DNA of 64,000 bases from Moringa oleifera (Eukaryota > Streptophyta > Magnoliopsida > Brassicales > Moringaceae): NCBI GenBank assembly GCA_021397835.1, contig JAJFZO010000256.1:3952501-4016500 (forward strand), given 5' to 3'. Below, in pieces: positions 12,069-23,700 of this stretch (position 1 is its first letter; every line of letters starts with the position of its first letter). The notes beneath the pieces are model-generated. The model ran no database searches and was not told the DNA's origin. It saw only the letters and a program-made list of their open reading frames with translations. The translations under genes were made by a program, and so were the position numbers.

Positions 12069-13352
12069 AGTGCCTGAATACATCAGATAAGATCGACTAA
12101 GAAAAAAGAAAACTCGCTGCTTAAAAATAGTTATGATACTGTAGGCAAAGATGCCATACTGTCTGTTCGGATGCTGGGAAAATTGTTGATACCTGAAAAC
12201 ATAACAAAACCTGTCAGAGATCAACCAAAGAGAAAAGGAGAGAGAAAAACAAAAACTTAATATTTAAGGGCTTGCTTGGTAAGCTTTTAAATATTGGATT
12301 ATATTAGATTAGAATTATATTAATTCTGTGATTTGTTTGTGTTTAATATAATATGTGATAAGATTTAAATTAATGTTGATTTATTTTAAAATTTTTTGAC
12401 ATTAAAAAAATTTAATATAATATCTATTATAAATTTAAATCATATGAAATTAATAGATAAATATAATAATTTTTATTTTATTTGATTTTTAATTATTTTA
12501 TTATCCCTTTGGTTTAAAACTATATGATAAATGAAATAGATTTTATAAAAATATGTAATAACTAAAAATTAATTATAAGTATTTAATTAATAATATTAAT
12601 ATTTTTTAAAAAATTACATTAATCTAAAATAAATAAGTTTTAATTGTATTATAATTAATTAATGAGCATATACAATTGTTTAATTATTTATTTATTTTTT
12701 AAAATTAAATATAAAAACTTATATTTTGTTCACGATCTCAAATTAAGATTTGTAAAAAAAAATTATATTTATTTAAAATTTATATTTTTATTAAATTTTT
12801 AGTGTGAGATTTTTTTTTTATAATTATTGTTATCATTAATAATTTTATATAAGAATATGAAGTGCATGTGATTTTTATTTTTATAATTATTTTTTAAAAT
12901 ATTATCAAAATAAATAAAATATTTTTATTAAATTTAATAAAATATATATAAATATAAATATTTAAATAATAATAATATAATTATTTTATTTTAATAATAT
13001 TTAACAATTTAATATTTAAATAATTATACAACTAAAAACCACATGTGCATAAAACGCAAATCTAAAATTTATTTGATGTTTCTAAGTTATTTTAACAACA
13101 AAAATGTTTTTAATTTTTTAAATATCATAATTTATTTAATAACACTAACAATCAACATTGTAAAACTTAATTCAACTAACTATTTGTGTACCATTACCTG
13201 CGACCCGGTTATATATTGAGGAGGAGAAAGTTTAATACATTCCTGATAGTATTAGGGCTTCAATTTTATTTTACTTTAATTTGTATAATTTAAATAATGA
13301 TTAATTTAATTTTGAAATATAGAACAATAAATTTTTTTGAAACAATAAAATT

Positions 13353-13354
<2 letters not shown>

Positions 13355-13387
<33 letters not shown>
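13355..13387. repeat. (TA)n microsatellite
   Basis: Uninterrupted TA dinucleotide run of about 33 bp in AT-rich intergenic DNA. Confidence 0.9.
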
Positions 13388-13390
<3 letters not shown>

Positions 13391-14039
13391 CTAATACAAT
13401 CCGACTCAGTTTAAAAAAAAATGTTTGATCTTGCTTTTTTTTTTAATTTTTGACTATTTTTCAATTTATTCTGGTCAACTTGGATTCACATATGTATTGT
13501 CATTTTTTCCCTTTCTTTTGTTTTAAATTTTGTCTACTTATTAATTATGAATTATTATTTTTCAACTGCTGCTACTAACAAAAACTAAAAATAAAAATAA
13601 AAAATATCTGCGCGGTAAAGAAAGAGAGGGGAATTTGACTTATTTATCCCTTTTCTTTATAGAGGAATTCAAGAAAGAGAGAGAGATTCAAAGGATTATG
13701 TTGGAGCAAATCGTGATTCTAGTCAAATGGTACGAACGATATCAATTGCACCATTTCTAGTGGCCTGTCTGTGTCATGCATGTGTTTGTTTTTTAATATT
13801 TTATTAAAATTTACATGTTCATATTATTTATATAAATAAAAATTTTAATAATAATAAAATTAGGTTGAGTGATAAGAAAATTTTAAAATTTTAAATTAAA
13901 TAACATTGTTTTAAATCTAATAAATGAAACTAAAAATTAGACAAACAAATTTTGAAAGATTTAAAAAAGCATTAGAATTTTATTTGAAAAAGTTATTAAA
14001 GTTTAAACAGATGAAAAATAATAAAAATTATTTAAAATC

Positions 14040-14465
14040 ATAAATTATATTTTAAATATCAAATTGAATCATGATATTTAAAAAATAATAAATTTTTAAT
14101 TTGATAAAAATTAAATTTTAACGTAACAATGGTAAAAAATTAATGTATTTTTTAAATATTTAAAAATAATTTAAATAAATTGCATGCATAATTATGAGTT
14201 CGTCTCATAAATATAAAAATTTTTTCATCCACGAGCTATTTATAAATTTTAAAAATATAATTTTTCAAATAAATATTTTAATACATAAAAATTTTTAATT
14301 TTTTTGTAATGAAAAGTTGAATATTTTTATATTCACAAAAAATTTTAAATAAATATTTATTATATAAAATTTTTAATATACAATTTTAAATTTTTTGATA
14401 TAATTTAATTTGATCCAAATTAGTAATGATAATATTTTAAATATCAGAGCCTATTGATAACACTA
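14040..14465 (+). repeat. AT-rich MITE-like element, left member of a back-to-back pair
   Basis: Begins with the family's word TATCAAATTGAATCATGATA near 14056 and runs in the same order as the adjacent copy at 14482-15001. The pair may be a tandem or nested insertion. Boundaries are approximate. Confidence 0.45.
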
Positions 14466-14481
14466 ACAAACATTAAAATTT

Positions 14482-15001
14482 AAGTAAAATTATATAAAAT
14501 TTTAATTTATATCTTATAATATCAAATAAATCTTAATATTTAAAAAATGACAAATTAAACTTTAAGCTATATCAAATTGAAATTTAGAACAAATGACTTT
14601 AAAAAATTAAATGTATTTTTATTATTAAAATAATTAAGAAATGAATCAACTAATTTTTACACACAATTTTGAGTTCATTCATAAAATTTGAATAATTTTT
14701 AACTCACAATGTATTTTTTTATTTTTTAAAATTTTAAAAATTATAATTTTTAAAAAAATATTTTTAATTTTTAATTTTTTATGATAATAGTTTGAATATT
14801 TTATTACATATGTAAAAAATTTCAAATCAAAATTCCTTACATATGTTCTCCAATTTAAAAATCTCTAATTTAAAGTTTTTTTTTTGGATAAGATTAAATT
14901 TTATTTAAATTGATAGTTTAATATTTGATTTATTAGTTTTAAAATATTAAAATTTATTTGATAATATAAAATATAATTGAGAGTTTTATATAACATTTAT
15001 T
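14482..15001 (+). mobile_element. AT-rich MITE-like element with long terminal inverted repeats
   Basis: The two ends are inverted complements over roughly 40-60 bp with few mismatches. The left arm contains TATCAAATAAATCTTAATAT (from 14520); the right arm carries its complement ending near 14985. The length of about 520 bp matches the copy at 4804-5322. It has no coding capacity. A flanking target duplication was not clear to me here. Confidence 0.5.
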
Positions 15002-15969
15002 CATAATTATTGTAAAACGATGATTTGATTCAATTGAAATCTTATCTTTTTAATAAGATCCCACAGAAATCTTTAATACTTTGAACATAAATATATTTAT
15101 ATAATTCATAAAATCATTGCACTTGCTACACAACTATATTATAGAGATGTAGAATTTAGTTAATAAATAATGTAATTACAATATTTTATTTACCTAATTA
15201 AATATTTAAAAATTTATACAGATCATATAGTAAAATTATATATATTTTTTGAACCATGTGGCATATTTGATTTTAGCTTACTCAACATTAAAAAAAAAAA
15301 ATCAAGCGATAGTCAATACAATCATGTTATAAAAGAATCACCTCATAAATTTATGTTAGTTTGAATTTAAGACCATCAAAATAAGACTTTTTTAAACATT
15401 GGATATAAATTTTCATGTGTTGTTGTTTAGTTTTTAATAAAATATTTTAAAAGTATTTTAATAATTAATTATATTAATATTTAAAAAATAAATAAATTTT
15501 AATTATTACATAACATCATCTTATAAAAAATTCAGCACATATTAATATAAGATCCAAATCTTTTATAATTTTATCTCTCAAATAAACTTAAATTCCTATT
15601 TATGGTTGAGGATATTTCTCATTTAATATTTATTTGTTTATTAATTGCTTTAAAAAATTAATTTTTTGTTTTTATAATTATTTAAAATAAATAATAATTT
15701 AAAGATTAAATTTTCTCTTTTATTTTACAGATTTTTTAAAATTGTTATTCTTCCCAATTATAAAATATTTTTTATGATTATAATATAATCAAGACTTTAA
15801 TCAACTTCCCATTAAAAAAATTGTATTATTTTGACCAATTATATTTTATTATAAAAATCAAATTAATGAGCAGCCCTAGTATTTTGATGGAGGGAAAAAA
15901 AAAAGGGAAAAAAAGAAAATTTAAGATTAATTCTTAATTCAAGTAAATAAGTAAAGTTTAAAATAAAGA

Positions 15970-16547
15970 AGAAATTAATCATTTGTGGCCAATCAAATGC
16001 TCACAGGTTGGCTAGCGGGAAGCGTGCACTCATGGAAAACCTGGGGATCGCGGCCATAGAGCTGGACGTTGATTGGTTCATACAACAAGAGGACAAAATT
16101 ACAGTTCAAAAAATTTTAAAAAACGACAGCGTCTAACAGCTCCGCAAATCCCCATAGAGGATTGAAGTCAACCACCCACCTCGCCATTCGCGCGTGTCTT
16201 GTTTTCACTAATGACTGACAGTAACTGTGAAGAAATGGTTACATGATTGGCTGAGATTCTTTACTCTCTGCATGTGGCGCGTGGAGATGAAAGGGAACAT
16301 TCTTTATGTTGTCTGTACATGATAGCTATCATTATTGTTCTCTCTCCTTCTTGTGTTTGTTTTCGAGAAAAAAATAAAGGAGAAGAGGAAGAAATTGGAG
16401 TAGCACTCATTCGTTTGGTTCCTGATTAAATAGGGAGGGAACTGAATTGAATTGTGGTTAGAAAAGCTAGAGATAAACTTTTCACGTTTCTCCTTTTAAA
16501 ACTCAAATTCAGAACCCTAGTTTCTGGTTTTCATCTGAGAAACCAAA
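15970..16547 (+). promoter_or_regulatory. Probable promoter and 5' leader of ARL8
   Basis: Composition changes sharply from the AT desert to a more mixed sequence at about 15970. CCAAT-type words occur near 15990 and, as ATTGG, near 16072 and 16246. The stretch before the ATG at 16548 is an untranslated leader with pyrimidine-rich runs near 16340 and 16490. The transcription start cannot be fixed from sequence alone. Confidence 0.45.
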
Positions 16548-19500
16548 ATGGGATTATGGGAAGCTTTTCTTAATTGGCTGCGAAGGTGAGCTCTCTCTAC
16601 TTTTCTCCTTTCTCTTCCTTTCTGGTTGCGCAGTATACAAGAAAGAAGGACTTTTACTTTCGATTTTGAGCCCTTTTTTTTTTTTTTTGGTTAGCAGAGG
16701 AAATCATAATCTGCACTTGAAGAAACCTAAAGCTAGCTAGGAAACGCAATACATGTGAAACTATACATTTCTTTTGTTAGGTTCAGATAATTGCATTTCA
16801 GTTTTCTGTAATTGAAGATTTGGAGCGTTCAAGATTTCTTTGGTTGAAGATTTCTTTTTTATGTTCTCTGGGTTTTGATTAAAATTTTAATGTTTAGTAA
16901 TTTAACATTTTATTTAATTCTACTTTGCTGTTTCAATATGGCTATTTGGATCATTGACTTACCTGATTTTCATCTTTAATCAAATAAAAATCTTCGTTTT
17001 GTTACTACTTTCTTTTGGTATGCTTTTTGCATTGGCCTGGTCTATTTGTTTCTCTCTTCGGATTCTGTTCTCATTTCTGTTTTTGGTAAAGCCAGAAAAT
17101 TTTTGGGTGAGCATTTGACTTAGATAATATTTTCACAGTTATTTAATTATGATGTGTGTATATACTTGTGGATTTTTATTGTATTGAACTGTGCACGAAG
17201 AACCATGTAAGTGGTTGGTGCATTTTTATGATCAAGCTGTGCCAAGTACAAAGGAATTTGACTAGGACATTCCTGTATGATTTTGTTGTTGCGGTGTCTA
17301 TGGTCATCTTGTAAGTATATCTACTGTTTGATGATTGGATTACGTCCTACGTGAGACATTTGAGCCAGGAGCTTAAATGGATCGCTAACTTGTGTGCACA
17401 CTGGAGCACTTTAAATGACAGTGCTCAAGTTCCCGCACCTTCTCGTAATGTAATTGACTTCGGTATGCTAATGATGGACAATGCATATATTTCTTTCATG
17501 TGTATTCGTTTAAGCAAAATAACCGGTCTGAAGGATGTCAAAGCAGCAGGAGTGACAATTTTATGGCAGTGAAGTTTTGCTGGTGGTGAAGATGGGGAAG
17601 TGATGATGATGTAGTGATTTAGTAGTTATAGAGAAGATCTAGACAAAATGGTGGTAATCAAATTGTTTGATGTCGAGAGTTATGCTGATAATGATGGTGG
17701 CACTTTAAGGGAAATGCACAATTAGGAAAGATGGTTTTCGAATCTTTGTCAAGTGATTAATGCAGTTTCCTGGAATCCTTCTGATATTATTGATGCCAAG
17801 AAGGCAGCACTATGTGTTTTATCTAAGGATTAATGGAAGCATCCTTCTTTTGTGGGAGGATGTAGTTTTAATGTCACAATTGCAGTAGATGGTTGCAGGG
17901 GTCTATGTGGACTGTGGTTTTTTTACGTTGTTGAGATTGTAGATATACCATAAATGGTTTGTCTTAAGCAGTCTTTTCTACTAAAAGAGAGCTAGTGATG
18001 TTAATTATTAGGCAATAAATTTGATGGCTTAATGTATATTGTTCTCGTTCTTTTTTCAGTTTTTAGTTGTTTGGTCTTGCTCATTCTTGTAGATAAAGTT
18101 ACTTACTAATGCTGGATGCTTGATCGATATCTAAACTAGTTTGTAACATTTTTTTGCTCTCCCTGGATCTTCATAATGTGAGATGGAACAGATAATGCAG
18201 CTTACTGTTGTTCTCTTTGTTCTTTCTCCTTACTTAACAATATTGGCTTGAGGAACCTAGCAGGAGAAGTGACCACTTGCTTTAGAACTTAGTTAGCATT
18301 GTTACATTTTCCTTCTCAAGAAACTTTCTTCCTCCGAAGTCCAATGTGTACATTAATTTCTGTATGTGTAACATTTATTTTCGTGATGAAAATAGTGGTA
18401 GAGCACTCTGACATGCTGATTTAGGGTTAGTAAATGAGGTTTTGCTGGCATGTCTTTTAGGTTGTTCGAGTGTGGTGGTTTGCAAATTATACAGATTGCA
18501 TTTATACTGGCAAGGATGACAGCAATGGACGCACTGTTGGACTTCTAGTGCTGTTGATGTCATATTTAAATTAAAATTATCATCAGAATTCAGTTGATAT
18601 ATGTGGTAATTAGGAATGAGCTTTAATAAAAATGACTGAAGATTGAAGATATCATCCGGAGAGGTAAAAAGAAACAAATAGAAATTACAGCTTCATGGTT
18701 GATTGGCTTGTACTGTATGATCATAGTCTAACTAGCCATTCTATTAGGATGTAAAGCAACTAAATCAATGTAGACCAACTCTTCTTAAACTTATACCTTG
18801 CATTTGGAACATTAGCACAGTTTTAAGCTGTTGTTTTTGTCTATGGTCTTCTTGAAAAATATTTACTTTGTTGTTAGGGGCGCTTCTCTTCATGTTTGTG
18901 GAATGTAAGTACCTTTTGGAAAGATTTTACAGGTTTAGCATATCTCCTGAGGTGTACTTGCAGTTGATATACAATATGTGTATCCTGTACAGAGTCTTTC
19001 TTTTTGCTGTATGCTACTAAACTGATAGAATATCTTTTCTTTTAAACTTTATGGATCTCTCAATTTCACTTGCCAACATGTTTGCATAAGAATGCTTGCA
19101 GAAATTCATTCTGTTGCATTTGTGATCATTCATTAGGAATGACTGTTTGCATTGCATTGAATCACTTCTTAAACTTATTATTTTTTTCTGGTTGTAGTCT
19201 CTTTTTTAAGCAGGAAATGGAGCTATCTTTGATAGGCCTCCAGAATGCAGGAAAAACATCACTTGTCAATGTTATTGCAGTAAGTAAATACTAATTTTGG
19301 AAGTCTTCTTTTAAATGATTTTTTCAAACCTATCTCTTTTGCCTTTTGTTACTGATGGTTGAATGTCTGTTTCTGGGTCTTATCTCAAGACTGGCGGATA
19401 TAGTGAAGACATGATCCCAACGGTATGTTATCATCGCAATTAGCTTTTTTTTTTTTTTTTTGGAAGAAAAGTCTGTGGAGAAGTTGTCATTTCAATCACG

Positions 19501-21458
19501 CCTAGCTTTAATTTTATTTCTGTGAAAATCTGGCTTTGGCCTAAGCTATTGCTTTTTTCTGCAGGTAGGATTTAATATGAGGAAGGTAACTAAAGGAAAT
19601 GTCACAATAAAGTTGTGGGATCTTGGAGGTCAACCAAGGTTCCGCAGTATGTGGGAGAGATACTGCCGTGCAGTTTCAGCTATTGTGTATGTCTTTAAGC
19701 AGCCTTGCCGTTGAACTTTCAACTTCCTCTTATATTCAGTTTGTTTTTTTTTTTTCCTTTCCTAAATTTTAACGTCTTACAGTTGTGATGTTGTATCATA
19801 ATTTCTTTTTGGTTGTTAGTTGTTCTCTGTATCTTCATTTACTGCAGTTCTGCCCTAGGGAGACTGGATATAGAACACTTTGGTTATAGTTTTCTTTTCA
19901 TTGGGTACTATACATTATTTGTTGATTTCCTTTGCAGTGTTCAGGTAATGAGCCACACAATACAAAGATTATCTCAATGAGATACTCATTATGCTGGAAA
20001 ATGAATGGATATATTACATAATTCTTTTAAGTGGAATGAGAGTTTAAGAAAGTGCACCATAGGGCACTATGCACAAGAATGATTTCATTTAAGTTAATTT
20101 TTTCTCCGTACTCCCTGGTTAACTATGTTCATGAACTGAAATTTTGGAGAAACTATTAACACAAAGAAAATATTTTTGTAGATGTGTTTGCCCTTCTTTC
20201 TGTCAAGGTCTTGCTTGAAATCTCATGAGAAATTTGTGAAATAATAAACAAAATTCAATCTTGATGGTAGTCAAAGAATACTATTTCCTGGTCACATTTT
20301 AATTGGTAGTGAAACCGATAGTTGGCCATGAATTAAACTGGTTATGTTTGCTATCTAGCACCATTTTCTGTGTAATGTAGTTCTTTTAAGTGCTGTGTTG
20401 ATGGCTGTTGAACTTGAGTTAAAACCATAGGGTCTTTTGGTATTAATAATGTTATACATATTCTTACTCCTTCTAGATAGAGGCTCGAAGAAGCTAGCAA
20501 AGGATTTAGTTTTGATTGAAATTTGGTGCTTGTCAAACTTTTGACTTATTTTGGGGTTAAAAGGGAAGCTGCATGCTAATTTTGACCCTTTGTTCTTTTA
20601 CAATTAATCTTCCCCCGTCGTTTTAAAGTATAAGTACATGAACTTCCATGTTGGTTATCATTTTTCTTTTTCACATGCATGAATATCAGTAGAATATATA
20701 TTCAAGATTGTTGCTATAGCTCATTAGGTGACTCTTCATGATTCTAATATGCATATCATGAATAATTTTTGCATTACATGTTTCTAGTGTTCACATTAGA
20801 TGCCTCCAACCTGTTAAGAAATGCTTCTTTTAGAAGTTTAAGTTGTATTTCACAAATATGATATGCTAGATTTTGATGACTGGATGGTTCTTTCCCACTA
20901 TTTGGATTTTGCAGCTATGTTGTAGATGCTGCTGATTTTGACAACCTACCTGTCTCAAGAAGCGAACTCCATGACCTTTTGAGCAAGTCCTCACTCAATG
21001 GTATCCCCTTGCTGGTACTGGGAAACAAGATTGACAAACCTGGAGCCTTGTCTATGCAAGATCTCACCGAACAAATGTTAGTGATGACCCTGGAAATGTT
21101 CGAAAAACGTGCTAAGTGAATTTGCCTCACAAGAAATGGTTCTTTGACATTATTCTCATGTTCGCATATAATCACTCATACTTAGCAATAACTAAGACCT
21201 TATGGATTGAAACAGAAGAAAAAGATGAAAAACATGGACATTCAAACTAGCTGCATGATCAGTGAACATCAACCAGGAAAGCAGATAGTAAATTTTCATC
21301 TATTGCCCGTTTGAACTTGAGAATTTGTTTTCGTGTGCAGGGGGCTCAAGTCCATTACCGACAGAGAAGTTTGCTGCTTCATGATTTCATGCAAGAACTC
21401 TACCAACATTGATACAGTTATCGATTGGCTTGTAAAGCATTCAAAATCAAAGAATTGA
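16548..21458 (+). CDS. ARL8: ARL8-type small GTPase
   Basis: Arf-like small GTPase; ARL8 proteins act on late endosomal/lysosomal or vacuolar membranes. Coding exons are 16548-16585, 19198-19279, 19390-19422, 19565-19686, 20915-21076 and 21341-21458, joining to 184 aa, the usual ARL8 length. The N-terminus [13 protein letters not shown] is the amphipathic helix typical of plant ARL8. The P-loop GLQNAGKT is at residues 26-33, the switch II motif WDLGGQ at 69-74, the guanine-specificity motif NKID at 129-132, and the SCK motif (ISCKNS) lies in the last exon. All GTP-binding motifs are intact. Intron 1 is about 2.6 kb. Intron 4 (19687-20914) contains the left breakpoint of the large segmental duplication, so part of it recurs near 38900-39490 without exons. 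In Arabidopsis, ARL8 is a host factor used by tobamoviruses (family knowledge). Confidence 0.96.
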
Positions 21459-22590
21459 GTCTCAGTTCCTGAAAAAGAAAAAACATTTGGTGTACTCTCT
21501 GATGTCATTTTTGCCGTTCTGGGTGGCTGGATTTCAGGCTAGTGAGTGAGAACCCTTGCATCGTTCTAACCAGGGTTATTGAAAGTCTGACCATTGTATT
21601 TAGTTGTTTTTACTTTCCTTCTTGGCTTGAATCATATGATGTTGTTGGGGTTGACATCTGGGTTTATCAGACTTTGGGGTATAATGTGATTTGAGTTCTA
21701 TGTATAGGTGTTGATCAGTGTGAAGTGCAATGTATGCATGCTTAATCTGTTTGTGTTTTCAATGAAGAGATGATTTTAATGAGTATTTAGGCTTGAAATC
21801 TCATATTTTTCTGTATGGGTATTTCTTGTTGTCAACTGCCTCTCTTGCTCCTTGATGGCCACCCATTCTCAAGGATTCGTGTGATATTTTGAAAAAGTTT
21901 GCATGTTTCTTCTGATAATATGGCATTTTATTTTTTTCCACATAATTATCAAAAATGGCAAGGGCTGATCTTTAAAGGATAAGAATGTAAATTCAAGATG
22001 TTGAAAAATAAAAATTTGTATTTTCCTTTAAACTTATGTAGAAAATAAAAAATGTCTTGGGAAAAATGAGAACCCAGTGTATGAATTAAGTCAAAGAAAA
22101 TTTTATTTAAAAAATTCTAAAATATGTATATTTAATTTTAAAATGTTCAAAACAAATTTGAATTATAAGAAACAAATCAAATAAATATTATTAAAAACAA
22201 AAATTAAAAATATTTAAAGAGAGAATATTATACTACAAATTTCGATTTGAAATGAATGTGAAAAATACTTAAGTTATCAATGAAAAAATTCAGAGTTTTT
22301 ATAGCAATGAAAAACATATATTAATTTTTTTATTATTGAAATTTTAAAATATTATAGTAACTAGTTTAAAAATTATTTAAAATTGAATTGATTGACTAGA
22401 AATAATGTCCAATATTTATTTTATTTTAATATTTAATTTTTATATAATAATTTAAATCAAAATCTAATTTAACTATGTCCCAAAATTTTTTGAAGTTCAG
22501 TCTAAAAATTAAAAAAATAATATTTCAAAAATTTTAAATAATATTTATTTAAAAATATTATTGTGATTTTTAAAAAATTATAAATATATA
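21459..22590. other. 3' flank of ARL8, missing from the second duplicate
   Basis: About 300-400 bp of likely 3' untranslated sequence, then AT-rich DNA. Together with ARL8 exons 5-6 this stretch (from about 20890) has no counterpart in unit B, where sequence matching 20880 joins directly to sequence matching 22585. Confidence 0.7.
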
Positions 22591-22653
22591 AATCATTTGT
22601 TAGACATAATCAAAATTTAAGTGTATAATAAACTAATATGAAATCTAGAAATT

Positions 22654-22706
22654 GTTTTAGTCTATCCATTCCAATTTATGTTTCTAAGGAATGGATAGAC
22701 TGAAAC
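22654..22706. repeat. Short inverted repeat (hairpin) in duplication unit A
   Basis: Arms 22654-22672 and 22688-22706 are inverted complements (18 of 19 positions; core TCTATCCATTCC / GGAATGGATAGA) around a 15-bp loop. In unit B the corresponding place near 39586-39613 carries one arm and the loop in the opposite orientation. Confidence 0.75.
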
Positions 22707-23379
22707 AAATTTTCAAGTATTGAATTAGAATTAATTAATTAAAAAACTAAAATTGTCATTTTCCTTGGAATTAGGATAAAACAAATAAAACTAAATAATA
22801 TTTTTAGAAAAACCATTGAACTTAGGGTCAACATACAAAAGTCATGTATTATTTGAGATTTTTAATCAATTTGATCTAAATTAACTTTTATTATTTTTAA
22901 ATTATTTAAATTAAAAATTTTAGAAAAATTAATTTAAAATTTTTTATAATTATTATAAAAATATTTAAACAGTCATTATAAAAATTTCTAATATTAAAAT
23001 TTTGTAAATTTTTAATAAACAAAATATAAAACTTCATTTCTATTATTTAAAAAATTAAAATTTTTTATGATAAGTTAAATTTAATATTTATAAAAAATTA
23101 AAATTAAATTTATTGTACAATTTTTTTTATTTAAATAATTTAATAAAAATATTGTAAACAAAAATGAATTTAAATTAAATTAAATATTATATATAAAATT
23201 TTTTAAAAAATATATACTGTTTGAAAATGGAAATAATAAGGGATATGTTTTATATTAATTTTAAATTAATCGAATTTTCTGTTTTCTATTAAGTTTTCTT
23301 ATGTACAGAAAAATATTAATTAATAGATGTGACGATACAATGGTCCACGTGAACGAGCCGGTTGTTTGACCGAATCGGG

Positions 23380-23700
23380 ACTTTGGTCATTTTCAAGTAT
23401 AAGTTACAAACTGGCACCCAAACAGAGTCTTCCATGAATTGACCGAAGTCTTCGGAAGTGTGCCGGGAAAACGCAGAAAATGAATGGAAAAATAGAATAT
23501 TCAAAAGCCTTCCCATAACGGAGGTGAAGATTTCTTCATTCTTTCTTCTGTTTTCCCTGCAGGCAAGCGAAGTATCGAAGTCTCAGAAACTCCTAAGAGA
23601 AACTGCTTATTTGATTGCCCTCTTCTGTATCAACATAGAAGTATGCTATGTTGATTAAAGGAGTGACGAGTTTAAAATCTCGAGTGCTTCTATTTGGTAT
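23380..23700 (+). pseudogene. Leader/first-exon-like block ahead of tRNA array A
   Basis: A block of balanced composition with exon-like features follows AT-rich DNA: a purine-rich segment, a pyrimidine tract ending CCCTGCAG at about 23562, and an ATG at 23648 opening a short frame (MLIKGVTSLKSRVLLFG) that runs into a GT. It recurs almost unchanged at 40300-40620. It looks like the 5' end of a transcription unit whose further exons are the repeated blocks downstream. I do not recognise a product and the coding claim is weak. Confidence 0.3.

Larger units (their letters stand above)
9901..15970. other. Long AT-rich intergenic desert
   Basis: 9901-10080 is the 3' flank of the second xylanase gene. 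The remainder to about 15970 is very AT-rich, with repeated AT-rich elements, (AC)n and (TA)n microsatellites and a short block of normal composition at 11850-12225. No conserved protein gene was recognised. Confidence 0.7.

Noticed and set aside
17351..17572. ORFs of 73 codons here and of 100 codons on the minus strand at 18375-18677
   Set aside because: Both lie inside the 2.6-kb first intron of ARL8 and show no domain or splice support.
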